A stretch of DNA of 13,156 bases from Clostridiaceae bacterium (GTDB lineage Bacteria; Bacillota; Clostridia; UBA1212; DUPL01), in NCBI GenBank assembly GCA_012522035.1, contig JAAYLF010000408.1, positions 1 through 13,156 of the forward strand. Direction: 5' to 3'. The translations under genes and the position numbers were made by a program. The notes under the pieces are model-generated. The model had not been told where the DNA came from and ran no database searches. It saw only the letters and a program-made list of their open reading frames with translations. Shown one piece after another: positions 1-6,485 of this stretch; the stretch's first letter is position 1, and every line of letters begins with the position of its first letter.

Positions 1-13
1 ATTTGAAATAAAC

Positions 14-50
14 TAAGAGATCGCAACAAAACATGTATTGCGATCTCTTA
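14..50 (-). terminator. Likely intrinsic terminator of the siderophore uptake operon
   Basis: Two perfectly complementary 13-nt arms (14-26 and 38-50) enclose an 11-nt loop. Read on the minus strand, the hairpin is followed by a T-rich run (GTTTATTTC) towards base 1. It lies about 45 bases past the stop codon of the binding-protein gene, so it fits as the end of the minus-strand operon. The T-tract is interrupted, so termination may be incomplete. Confidence 0.7.
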
Positions 51-96
51 AGTTAATGACATTGGCATACCGCCCGGTTTTGCGTAGGTCATAATT

Positions 97-1047
97 CTAT
101 TCAAATGCTTTTTCTACGTCATTCAGCATTACTGCCATTGTATTCAGACCGCCGCTTGCAAGATACCATGCATCAGGATCAAGGTAAACAATCAGATTGT
201 TTTTGGCTGCATTAGTTGATTTAACCAAATCATTGTTCAGAGTATCGCTGGCATTAACGGTTCCTCCAACCACAACAGTGCGGTCAACAACAAAGATAAT
301 GTCAGGATTAACCTGTGCAATATACTCAAAGCTTGCCGATTGTCCGTGCGTTGAAGCCTCTATGGTGCTGTCCGCTGTCTTAATGTTCAGAACGTCATGA
401 ATCAGACCAAAACGTGAACCCCTACCATAAACACTAATGTTGCCATCGTTGGTAAGAAGAATAAGTGCTTTTTTGTCTGAATTATCAGCCATAGATTTCA
501 AATCTTCAATTTTGGCATCTATTTCATTTAATATCTCCTCGGCTTTGTTGCTCAGGCCAAGCATTGAAGCTATGTTTTTAGTATTATTCCTGAAGTCTTC
601 CATAAATGCTTCTGGTCTCAAATCAACAAACATGGTTGGAGCTATTTCGCTTAGTTGCTCATAATAGTCTTGCTGTCTTGTACCTATTATTATAACATCT
701 GGTTCAAAGTTAAATATGGCCTCCAAGTCGGGTTCGAAAAGCGTGCCCATATCCTTGGCATTTTTGTACTTGGACAAGCTGTTGGGGATGCTGCTGGTTG
801 GAACACCCAGTTCAACTTCAGCACCAAGGGCATCTATTGTATCCAATGCACCCATATCAAAAACTACAACTTTTTTAGCTGCCTTGTTTAAAGTAAATTC
901 ACCTTTGTTATGCACAACTTTGATTTGTGTATTCTCGTTATCATCGCCATCATTGGCATCTTCAGGTGGGTTAAAAAGATAACCGCATCCTGTCAAGACA
1001 ACAAGCGTCAGAAGCATTACTGTCAATACCATAAAAAACTTTTTCAT
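97..1047 (-). CDS. yclQ: Siderophore-binding lipoprotein of an iron ABC importer (YclQ/FatB/CeuE type)
   Basis: Extracytoplasmic receptor that captures ferric siderophore and hands it to the permeases. The N-terminus is a lipoprotein signal: two lysines, a hydrophobic stretch (residues 4-18), and the lipobox LTGC with the lipidated cysteine at 21. An acidic linker follows, then a two-lobed class III binding domain (TroA/FepB fold). Characteristic stretches are VVVFDMGALDTIDALG, GTLFEPDLEAI, STHGQSASFEYIA and VYLDPDAWYLASGG, which I recall as close to B. subtilis YclQ, the petrobactin receptor. At 316 residues it is full length. It is the last gene of the operon, 41 bases after the ATPase stop, with a strong GAGGAGG site about 10 bases before the ATG. 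The YclQ subgroup supports a catecholate ligand such as petrobactin, but the ligand is inferred. No siderophore synthesis genes are visible, so it may take up siderophores made by others. Confidence 0.93.
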   Translation of the reverse strand: MKKFFMVLTVMLLTLVVLTGCGYLFNPPEDANDGDDNENTQIKVVHNKGEFTLNKAAKKVVVFDMGALDTIDALGAEVELGVPTSSIPNSLSKYKNAKDMGTLFEPDLEAIFNFEPDVIIIGTRQQDYYEQLSEIAPTMFVDLRPEAFMEDFRNNTKNIASMLGLSNKAEEILNEIDAKIEDLKSMADNSDKKALILLTNDGNISVYGRGSRFGLIHDVLNIKTADSTIEASTHGQSASFEYIAQVNPDIIFVVDRTVVVGGTVNASDTLNNDLVKSTNAAKNNLIVYLDPDAWYLASGGLNTMAVMLNDVEKAFE

Positions 1048-1092
1048 ATTTATATTTCCTCCTCGATTCAGTTAATAATCATTTAAAATGCA

Positions 1093-1851
1093 TTAGTTGT
1101 AATACAAACATATTGGTTTTCCGTTAACGCTTTGCACATCAATATCCATGCCATATATCTCTTTAAGCACATCTTTTGTAATAATTTCGTTGGTATATCC
1201 TTGACTCACCACCTTGCCGTCCTTCATGGCTATTATGTAGTCTGAGTAATATGCGATGAAGTTTATGTCATGGATTACAACCATGATGGTCTTGTTCATC
1301 TCGTCAACAAGCTTGCGCAGCCCTTTCATTATTTGTACCGAGTGTCTCATATCCAGGTTGTTAAGCGGCTCATCAAGGAAAACATACTCCGTGTCCTGGG
1401 CAATTATCATAGCTATGTATGCCATTTGTCTTTGCCCTCCGCTAAGTTCGTCGATATAGCGGTGCTGGATATTCTCCAAACCCAAGAAAGAAATTGCCTG
1501 GTTAATTATCTCGTTGTCTTTCTTTGTCAAACGACCTTTTGAATATGGGAACCTTCCAAAACTTATGAGCTCTTTTACTGTCAGTCTGATATTTAGGTGG
1601 TTTGACTGCTTCAATATGGAGATTCGTTTGGCCAGCTCGTTATTATTCCATTGCTGGAGTTCCATGTTGTCAATATAAACACATCCTTCTGTTTTTGGAA
1701 CAATACGGCTCATAAGTGAAATCAAAGTGCTTTTTCCAGCACCATTTGCACCTATAAATGCAATCATCTTTCCTTTTGGAAGGTTGAGACTTACATTGTC
1801 CAAAACAACCTTTTCACCGTATGATTTAACTAAATTCTCAGACCTAATCAT
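1093..1851 (-). CDS. yclP: Iron-siderophore ABC transporter ATP-binding protein (YclP/FatE type)
   Basis: Cytoplasmic ATPase that powers the siderophore importer. All motifs are visible in the 252 residues: Walker A GANGAGKST (34-42), Q-loop Gln82, signature LSGGQ (136-140), Walker B ending FLDEP (Asp160, Glu161), D-loop at 165-167 and switch His194. The Walker A has Ala where siderophore ATPases usually have Pro (GPNGAGKST), a mild variation. The stretch after the signature (RQMAYIAMIIAQ) and the sequence DEPLNNLDMRHS are typical of the CeuD/FatE/YclP subgroup. The ATG start overlaps the TGA stop of the preceding permease by 4 bases (ATGA), implying translational coupling and balanced subunit amounts. 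Family assignment is firm. The petrobactin-type substrate is inferred from the operon. Confidence 0.94.
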   Translation of the reverse strand: MIRSENLVKSYGEKVVLDNVSLNLPKGKMIAFIGANGAGKSTLISLMSRIVPKTEGCVYIDNMELQQWNNNELAKRISILKQSNHLNIRLTVKELISFGRFPYSKGRLTKKDNEIINQAISFLGLENIQHRYIDELSGGQRQMAYIAMIIAQDTEYVFLDEPLNNLDMRHSVQIMKGLRKLVDEMNKTIMVVIHDINFIAYYSDYIIAMKDGKVVSQGYTNEIITKDVLKEIYGMDIDVQSVNGKPICLYYN

Positions 1852-2834
1852 GCTTTTCTCTCCTTCAATATTAAGTAAATAAAGTAAATTCCACCTGCAA
1901 AATTAATAAGGACGCTAATCGGAGCGCTGAACTTGAAAACTCTTTCAGCAAGATACATGGCGGAAACCAAAAGAGTTGCACTTGTCAGAAACGCCATTGC
2001 AATTCTTGCTGTATGCTTGTATGTTGTGGTTACCTTTCTGGTGATGCTGACAACAAGTATTCCCAAAAAGGTAATTGGTCCTACAAGAGCTGTTGATACG
2101 GAAACCAGTACTGCTGTGATCATCAAATTCTTAAGTACCACCCTGCGATAATTTACTCCCAAGTTGACCGCATGCTCTTGACCTAGTGAAACGACATCCA
2201 GGTAGGGGTTATCCCTGACTGTCAGAAGCATAGTCACAACAACCAGTACAGCGCTTACTTGGAGCAAATTCTGGTTTATGTTGTTAAAGCTTGCAAACAT
2301 CTTGTTTTGCAGTATGGAGAATTCATGAGGATCCAATAGAACCTGCACAAAAGATGACAAGCCGCCAAACAAAGAGCCAATTACTGTGCCGGTAAGGAGA
2401 AGAAAGTAAATGTTTTTCTCTCTTCCCCGGAACAATATTAGAAACAAGCCAAACGAGCAAATAATCATAACGATTACAGAGATAAAGAAATTTGTGTACC
2501 CGCTCATCATGGCAATTTTCTTTTGACCTGAAAACATGACAATAACTGTTTGTATAAACATGTACAAAGCATCAAAGCCCATAATTGATGGTGTCAGCAG
2601 CCTGTTGTTGGTTATTGTTTGGAAGGTTACCGATGAATAGCTTACACAGTATCCCACCAGCAAAACCGCCGCTATCTTGACAAGGCGCCTGGGAAAGAAG
2701 AAATACGCATTCTTTATGGTTAAACCTTGGAACAAAAACAAGCCGCCAGTCAAGACAAGCACAAATGTAAAAAACGCTGCTATTGTAATTGTTTTCTTAT
2801 GTTTTTTTACTGCTTCCATGGCATACCTAGGCAT
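1848..2834 (-). CDS. yclO: Iron-siderophore ABC transporter permease, second subunit (FecCD family, YclO-like)
   Basis: Integral membrane permease that pairs with the upstream FecCD protein to form the siderophore channel. The 328-residue protein is hydrophobic throughout, with roughly 8-10 membrane helices. It carries a BtuC/FecCD-type segment VGPITFLGILVVSITR near residues 250-265, which forms the coupling loop to the ATPase. The reading frame stays open upstream to a TTG at 2861, which would overlap the previous gene by 35 bases. I prefer the ATG at 2834 because a purine-rich AGGAAAGGAAAG site sits about 10 bases before it, leaving only an 8-base overlap with the stop of the first permease. 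An ATG at 2819 is possible but poorly served. By position in the N-O-P-Q order it corresponds to YclO. Confidence 0.92.
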   Translation of the reverse strand: MPRYAMEAVKKHKKTITIAAFFTFVLVLTGGLFLFQGLTIKNAYFFFPRRLVKIAAVLLVGYCVSYSSVTFQTITNNRLLTPSIMGFDALYMFIQTVIVMFSGQKKIAMMSGYTNFFISVIVMIICSFGLFLILFRGREKNIYFLLLTGTVIGSLFGGLSSFVQVLLDPHEFSILQNKMFASFNNINQNLLQVSAVLVVVTMLLTVRDNPYLDVVSLGQEHAVNLGVNYRRVVLKNLMITAVLVSVSTALVGPITFLGILVVSITRKVTTTYKHTARIAMAFLTSATLLVSAMYLAERVFKFSAPISVLINFAGGIYFIYLILKERKA

Positions 2835-3810
2835 TTTTGATCGTCTTTCCTTTCCTGGCAAATATTAATATCAAGAAGATAATGCTGCCCAAAATACTGA
2901 CTACCACGCTTATGGATACTTCATAGGGGTAGATGACCACACGACCAATTATGTCGCATACAAGCAAAAACAAGGCTCCCAAGGCTGCTGTGTCAAAAAG
3001 GCAATTTCTCAAATTATCACCTTTATAAAGGGAAACAATGTTGGGGATTATCAGGCCAACAAAAGCAATGCTTCCAATGGTTACTACAATTGTCGTTGTA
3101 AGAAAGGAGACTATTAACAGCCCCAGAAGCACTGTCTTTTTGTAATCCAGTCCAAGGTTTGTTGCAATGCTTTCACCCATGCCTGCTATGGTAAATCTGC
3201 CCGCAAACAGATATGCTATTACCACCATTGGCATTCCTATGTAAAGGAGTTCGTACCTCCCCTTAATAACCAGCGAGAAGTTTCCCTGGAGCCATGATGA
3301 AACATTCTGGATTATGTTATACATGTAGGAAATAAAGGTGGTAAGGGAGCTTACAACACTTCCCAGCATTAGACCTATCAGAGGGACCATAACCGCACTT
3401 TTATACTGCACTCTTTGAGTAATACTTATATATATGAGATTGCCCAAAAAAGCAATAATAAAAGCCACCAGAATTCTTAGCAATTTTGATTGCTCTCCTG
3501 CAAGAAGGATTGCTACCAGGACTCCAAGCCTGCACCAGTCCATGGTGCCGGCAGTTGTAGGTGATACAAACTTATTTCCGGTTATGGTCTGCATGAGCAG
3601 GCCTGATATGCTAAGTCCCGCGCCGGTTATCAATATGCTCAACAGTCGGGGCAATCTGCTTATAAACAAGGTTTGCAGGTGATTGGCTTCTCCTTTCAGA
3701 ACGCCAGACCACATAAAGCTTTTGGCTCCAATGCTTAAAGATATGAGGGATAAAACGATAAGTAAAATTATTGTAATTGCTTTGGCTTTGGTTCTTACAA
3801 AGTCTGTCAC
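2827..3810 (-). CDS. yclN: Iron-siderophore ABC transporter permease, first subunit (FecCD family, YclN-like)
   Basis: First gene of the importer operon and one half of the transmembrane channel for ferric siderophore. The 327-residue polytopic protein contains stretches I recognise as diagnostic of the YclN/FatD/CeuB subgroup: SRLPRLLSILITGAGLSISG, KFVSPTTAGTMDWCRLG, NVSSWLQGNFSLVIKGRYE and FVGLIIPNIVSLYKGDNLR. The last includes the ATPase-coupling loop. Translation probably starts at GTG (3808-3810), 8 bases after a GGAG site; the nearby upstream ATG is out of frame. The leader is about 40 nt and contains an 18-bp palindrome just after the promoter, so repression, presumably by iron sufficiency, is likely. 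Its 3' end overlaps the next permease by 8 bases. Confidence 0.94.
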   Translation of the reverse strand: MTDFVRTKAKAITIILLIVLSLISLSIGAKSFMWSGVLKGEANHLQTLFISRLPRLLSILITGAGLSISGLLMQTITGNKFVSPTTAGTMDWCRLGVLVAILLAGEQSKLLRILVAFIIAFLGNLIYISITQRVQYKSAVMVPLIGLMLGSVVSSLTTFISYMYNIIQNVSSWLQGNFSLVIKGRYELLYIGMPMVVIAYLFAGRFTIAGMGESIATNLGLDYKKTVLLGLLIVSFLTTTIVVTIGSIAFVGLIIPNIVSLYKGDNLRNCLFDTAALGALFLLVCDIIGRVVIYPYEVSISVVVSILGSIIFLILIFARKGKTIKNA

Positions 3811-3829
3811 GCTATCATCTCCATATTCT

Positions 3830-3847
3830 AGTTAGCATATGCTAACT
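3830..3847. promoter_or_regulatory. Perfect 18-bp palindromic operator (AGTTAG-N6-CTAACT) at the siderophore operon start
   Basis: AGTTAGCATATGCTAACT is a perfect palindrome. It begins about 8 bases downstream of the -10 element of the minus-strand promoter, so it covers roughly +3 to +20 of the transcript, a classic repressor site. The half-site GTTAG resembles the core of DtxR/IdeR iron boxes, and TTAGC...GCTAA also resembles MarR/SlyA-type sites. The 6-bp centre fits neither canonical spacing, and it does not resemble the Gram-positive Fur box (TGATAAT-N-ATTATCA). Iron control is inferred from the genes served. The regulator is not encoded in this window. Confidence 0.75.
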
Positions 3848-3855
3848 GATTTGGA

Positions 3856-3884
3856 ATATTACCATGCGCTTTATATACTGTCAA
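3856..3884 (-). promoter_or_regulatory. Sigma-A promoter of the siderophore uptake operon
   Basis: On the minus strand, TTGACA (3879-3884) and TAATAT (3856-3861) are separated by exactly 17 bp. The -35 is perfect and the -10 is one base off consensus order. The start of transcription would be near 3849. Such a strong unassisted promoter fits control by a repressor at the adjoining palindrome. Confidence 0.85.
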
Positions 3885-3911
3885 TGCAATTCCGAAAAAT
3901 TAATAATTGTA

Positions 3912-3935
3912 AAAAGTTAGACACATCTAACTTTT
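3912..3935. promoter_or_regulatory. Second palindromic operator between the divergent promoters
   Basis: AAAAGTTAG-N6-CTAACTTTT has perfect 9-nt arms. Its inner 18 bp (3915-3932) repeat the AGTTAG-N6-CTAACT pattern of the site at 3830-3847 with a different 6-bp centre. The two centres are 85 bp apart, about eight helical turns. It lies roughly 65-85 bases upstream of both predicted transcription starts. It could assist repression of the siderophore operon, affect the divergent two-component operon, or both. An alternative reading as a terminator is unlikely, because no gene ends here and the runs next to the stem are short. Confidence 0.6.
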
Positions 3936-3959
3936 AGTCTTCATTTTGCTCAGACCTAA

Positions 3960-3988
3960 TTGATTATTCACGGCAACAATAGTATAAT
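3960..3988 (+). promoter_or_regulatory. Promoter of the two-component system operon
   Basis: TTGATT (3960-3965) and a perfect TATAAT (3983-3988) are 17 bp apart, putting the transcription start near 3995 and a leader of about 30 nt before the ATG at 4024. It points away from the siderophore promoter. The two -10 elements are about 120 bp apart and share the intergenic operator region. Confidence 0.75.
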
Positions 3989-4023
3989 CTTATCGCTTAT
4001 CATGTTGGCAGGCAGGTGAGACC

Positions 4024-4704
4024 ATGGACAAACAGAAGTTGTTGCTAGTTGAAGATGATGAAACCATTGCACTGGGTCTTTCATACGCTCTTGAAAAACA
4101 GTTTGATGTAAAAGTATGCAGAAATGTAATGACGGCACTGGAGGAAATAAAGGGCATTGAATATGACATTGCACTAATTGACATTACTTTACCTGATGGT
4201 GCAGGTTATGAGGTCTGCAAGGCTATAAAGGAAAAGTGGAATACCGGAATTATTTTTCTTACTGCAAGAGACGATGAAGCCAGTGTGGTGATGGGGCTTG
4301 ACATTGGTGCGGATGATTATGTAACCAAGCCCTTTCGTCTAAGGGAGCTCATGTCCCGCATCAACAGTGTGCTGAGGAGACGCGGAGTAAAGGATACTGT
4401 TGACAATATTAAAAAGTATGGCAATGTTGTTGTGGACCTGAATCGCGGTGCAGTTTACAAAAATGGAAAAGAGGTTTTTCTCACTGCACAGGAGTACAAG
4501 CTTCTTTTGAAACTCATAACCAATGAAGGCATGGTAATGACCAGAAATAATCTGCTTGAGAGCATATGGGATATCTCGGGAGACTTTGTCAATGATAATA
4601 CATTGACAGTGTATATAAAAAGGCTGAGAGAAAAAATAGAGGACGATCCTCAGAATCCTCAAATAATCAAAACGGTCCGAGGAAGAGGGTATATTATAGA
4701 ATGA
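4024..4704 (+). CDS. OmpR/PhoB-family response regulator paired with an ABC exporter
   Basis: Cytoplasmic DNA-binding partner of the next-encoded kinase. The receiver domain (about residues 4-118) has the acidic pocket Glu10-Asp11-Asp12, phosphoacceptor Asp53, switch Thr80 and Tyr99, and Lys102 in KPF. The C-terminal winged helix (about 128-226) has the family pattern LTAQEYKLL, the recognition helix region DNTLTVYIKRLREKI and the closing VRGRGYIIE. At 226 residues it is normal length. The ATG has an AGGTGAG site 3 bases upstream; this is tight but it is the only good start. It overlaps the kinase by ATGA. Neighbours point to the BceR/VncR group that controls peptide-responsive transporters. 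A tandem CTGTCA repeat ahead of the ABC genes is its likely target. The signal is unknown, so I give no gene symbol. Confidence 0.9.
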   Translation: MDKQKLLLVEDDETIALGLSYALEKQFDVKVCRNVMTALEEIKGIEYDIALIDITLPDGAGYEVCKAIKEKWNTGIIFLTARDDEASVVMGLDIGADDYVTKPFRLRELMSRINSVLRRRGVKDTVDNIKKYGNVVVDLNRGAVYKNGKEVFLTAQEYKLLLKLITNEGMVMTRNNLLESIWDISGDFVNDNTLTVYIKRLREKIEDDPQNPQIIKTVRGRGYIIE

Positions 4705-5705
4705 TGCTGAGAAATCCCGAGATTAAGAAGTTTATGATCATCCAATTACTTGTCTGCCTGGTTTTTGTATTAATCTCTTCACTCATGAATGCTGTAGCTG
4801 GATGGATGGTTCTTATAGTTACAATTATCCTTAATGCCCTGTTTTTTGGATTTACATTTCTCAGATACCGCAAAATAAAAGAGCTGGTAATGTATATTAA
4901 CCGAATTAGCAATGGTGAGTTTAGATTGGATGTAAGGGACAATAAGGAAGGCGAGCTGAGCATCCTGAAAAACGAGATTTACAAGGTTACCGAAAAACTT
5001 ACTGAGTACAACCAAAGATTGCAACAAGAAAAATTGTATTTGTCCCAGTCGCTGGCAGATATATCTCATCAATTGAAAACACCTCTTACATCGATGATTA
5101 TTATGTGTGAGATACTAAATGACCCGGACCTGCCTCAAGATAAAAGAAAAGAGTTTGTTTCACAGATAATTGTTCAGTTGGAAAGAATCGACTGGCTTGT
5201 ATCAACCTTGCTGAAAATGTCCCGATTGGATGCAGGGGTTGTTACAATGAAGAAAATGGACATTTATGTGTCTGATTTAGTTGAGAAAGCAAAATCTGCA
5301 CTTATTGCACCCATGGAGTCGAAAGAGATTGAATTGGTCACGCAGTTTGCTTCCGAGGATAAATTAAAATGTGATTTTAACTGGACTTGTGAAGCGGTAA
5401 TAAACATATTAAAGAACTGTATTGAGCACACTCCGCAAAAGGGAAGGATTGAAATAGATTACTCGGATAATCCTTTGTACCATGAGCTGACAATCAAGGA
5501 TAACGGAGCGGGAATATCCAAAAAGGATTTGCCGCATATCTTTACCAGGTTTTACCGTGGAGAAAATGCTTCTGCTGAAAGCACAGGCATCGGTCTTGCA
5601 ATGGCAAAAAGCATAATAAACGCGCAGCACGGAAACATAATAGTAGAAAGCCAAAAGAACAAGGGGTGCAAATTCATGATACGTCTGTATAAAACCGTTG
5701 TGTGA
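4701..5705 (+). CDS. Intramembrane-sensing histidine kinase (BceS/VncS-like)
   Basis: Membrane sensor kinase that should phosphorylate the regulator encoded just before it. Two membrane helices (about residues 11-29 and 35-54) are joined by a loop of about five residues, so it has almost no extracellular sensor. That is the hallmark of intramembrane-sensing kinases, which often take their signal from a partner ABC transporter. A HAMP-like or coiled linker follows (about 55-115). The HisKA H-box is ISHQLKTPLTSM with His123. The ATPase domain has an N-box (Asn235, Asn239), DNGAG starting at Asp267, an F-box near FTRFYRG, and STGIGLAMAKSI. At 334 residues it is compact but complete. The start codon sits in an ATGATG doublet, and the second ATG is equally possible. 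The exact ligand cannot be read from the sequence. Confidence 0.9.
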   Translation: MMLRNPEIKKFMIIQLLVCLVFVLISSLMNAVAGWMVLIVTIILNALFFGFTFLRYRKIKELVMYINRISNGEFRLDVRDNKEGELSILKNEIYKVTEKLTEYNQRLQQEKLYLSQSLADISHQLKTPLTSMIIMCEILNDPDLPQDKRKEFVSQIIVQLERIDWLVSTLLKMSRLDAGVVTMKKMDIYVSDLVEKAKSALIAPMESKEIELVTQFASEDKLKCDFNWTCEAVINILKNCIEHTPQKGRIEIDYSDNPLYHELTIKDNGAGISKKDLPHIFTRFYRGENASAESTGIGLAMAKSIINAQHGNIIVESQKNKGCKFMIRLYKTVV

Positions 5706-5722
5706 CAAAATTGTAATAATTG

Positions 5723-5756
5723 CTGTCATTCAACTGTCACTTAAGTGCAATAAAAT
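5723..5756 (+). promoter_or_regulatory. Pho-box-like tandem repeat and activator-dependent promoter for the ABC exporter
   Basis: CTGTCAT-TCAA-CTGTCAC (5723-5740) is a direct repeat with an 11-bp period, the arrangement used by dimers of OmpR/PhoB-class regulators. I count 16 of 18 positions matching the E. coli Pho box. A candidate -10, TAAAAT (5751-5756), lies exactly 10 bp downstream, and the -35 position has no recognisable element. Both are as in PhoB-activated promoters. GTGACA at 5702-5707 adds an inverted half-site. The likely ligand is the response regulator encoded at 4024-4704. The promoter assignment itself is inferred. Confidence 0.6.
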
Positions 5757-5789
5757 GTACCCAGCAAATAAATCAAAAAGAGGTGCATT

Positions 5790-6485
5790 ATGGTGATTTT
5801 AAAAGTTGAAAATGTTACAAAGATATATGGTAAAGGGAACACAGCGGTAAAGGCTCTTGACAAAGTCTCCTTGTCAGTTGAAAAGGGAGAGTTTATTGCT
5901 GTGGTTGGCCCTTCAGGATCAGGAAAATCCACGCTTCTTCATATAATTGGAGGTGTGGATAATCCCACATCAGGCAAAGAGTACATCAACAACACAGATG
6001 TATTTAGCCTAAATGAAAACAATCTGGCGATATTTAGAAGAAGAAACATAGGACTTGTATATCAGTTCTACAACCTGATACCAGTTCTAAATGTAGAAGA
6101 GAACATACTACTGCCCCTTCTGCTTGACGGAAGGAAGGAAGACAAAAACCATTTGAACAATTTGCTCAGTACACTTAACTTATCCGACCGTACCAGACAC
6201 CTGCCAAACCAGTTGTCCGGTGGCCAACAGCAAAGGGTGTCCATAGGTCGGGCGCTGATAAACAACCCGGCACTTGTCCTGGCCGACGAACCAACAGGAA
6301 ACCTTGACAGCAAAAATTCAGCGGAAATAATTGAACTTTTGCAATACTACAATAAAACATATAATCAAACCCTGATTATAATTACTCACGATGAGCGTAT
6401 TGCGCTGCAGGCAGACAGAATAATCAGCATTGAAGACGGCCGCATCGTAAGCGATGAGAGGATTGTGCGGGGTGTTGAAAAATGA
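5790..6485 (+). CDS. ABC transporter ATP-binding protein, MacB/LolD/BceA type
   Basis: Cytoplasmic ATPase that drives the FtsX-type permease encoded next. In 231 residues it has Walker A GPSGSGKST (40-48), Q-loop Gln92 in VYQFYNLIP, signature LSGGQ (142-146) followed by QQR, Walker B ending LADEP (Asp166, Glu167), the D-loop around GNLDS (170-174) and switch His200. ADEPTGNLDS and the Q-loop context are typical of the MacB/LolD/BceA family of mechanotransmission transporters, which do not move substrate through a classical channel. The ATG is preceded by AGAGGTG. Its TGA stop overlaps the permease ATG by 4 bases. With the two-component genes upstream, the most likely role is resistance to, or sensing of, a peptide antibiotic. 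Lipoprotein release or another envelope task cannot be excluded. Confidence 0.92.
   Translation: MVILKVENVTKIYGKGNTAVKALDKVSLSVEKGEFIAVVGPSGSGKSTLLHIIGGVDNPTSGKEYINNTDVFSLNENNLAIFRRRNIGLVYQFYNLIPVLNVEENILLPLLLDGRKEDKNHLNNLLSTLNLSDRTRHLPNQLSGGQQQRVSIGRALINNPALVLADEPTGNLDSKNSAEIIELLQYYNKTYNQTLIIITHDERIALQADRIISIEDGRIVSDERIVRGVEK

Noticed and set aside
3878..3883. CTGTCA near the siderophore promoter as a further binding site for the response regulator
   Set aside because: It is simply the complement of the promoter's -35 region, and no second CTGTCA follows at the 11-bp period.
3912..3935. Reading the second intergenic palindrome as a transcription terminator
   Set aside because: No gene ends nearby on either strand, the arms are AT-rich, and the shared AGTTAG-N6-CTAACT pattern with the promoter-proximal site favours an operator.
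5738..5747. 10-bp palindrome CACTTAAGTG before the exporter genes
   Set aside because: It overlaps the second Pho-box-like repeat, is short, has no extension on either side, and is explained as well by chance.
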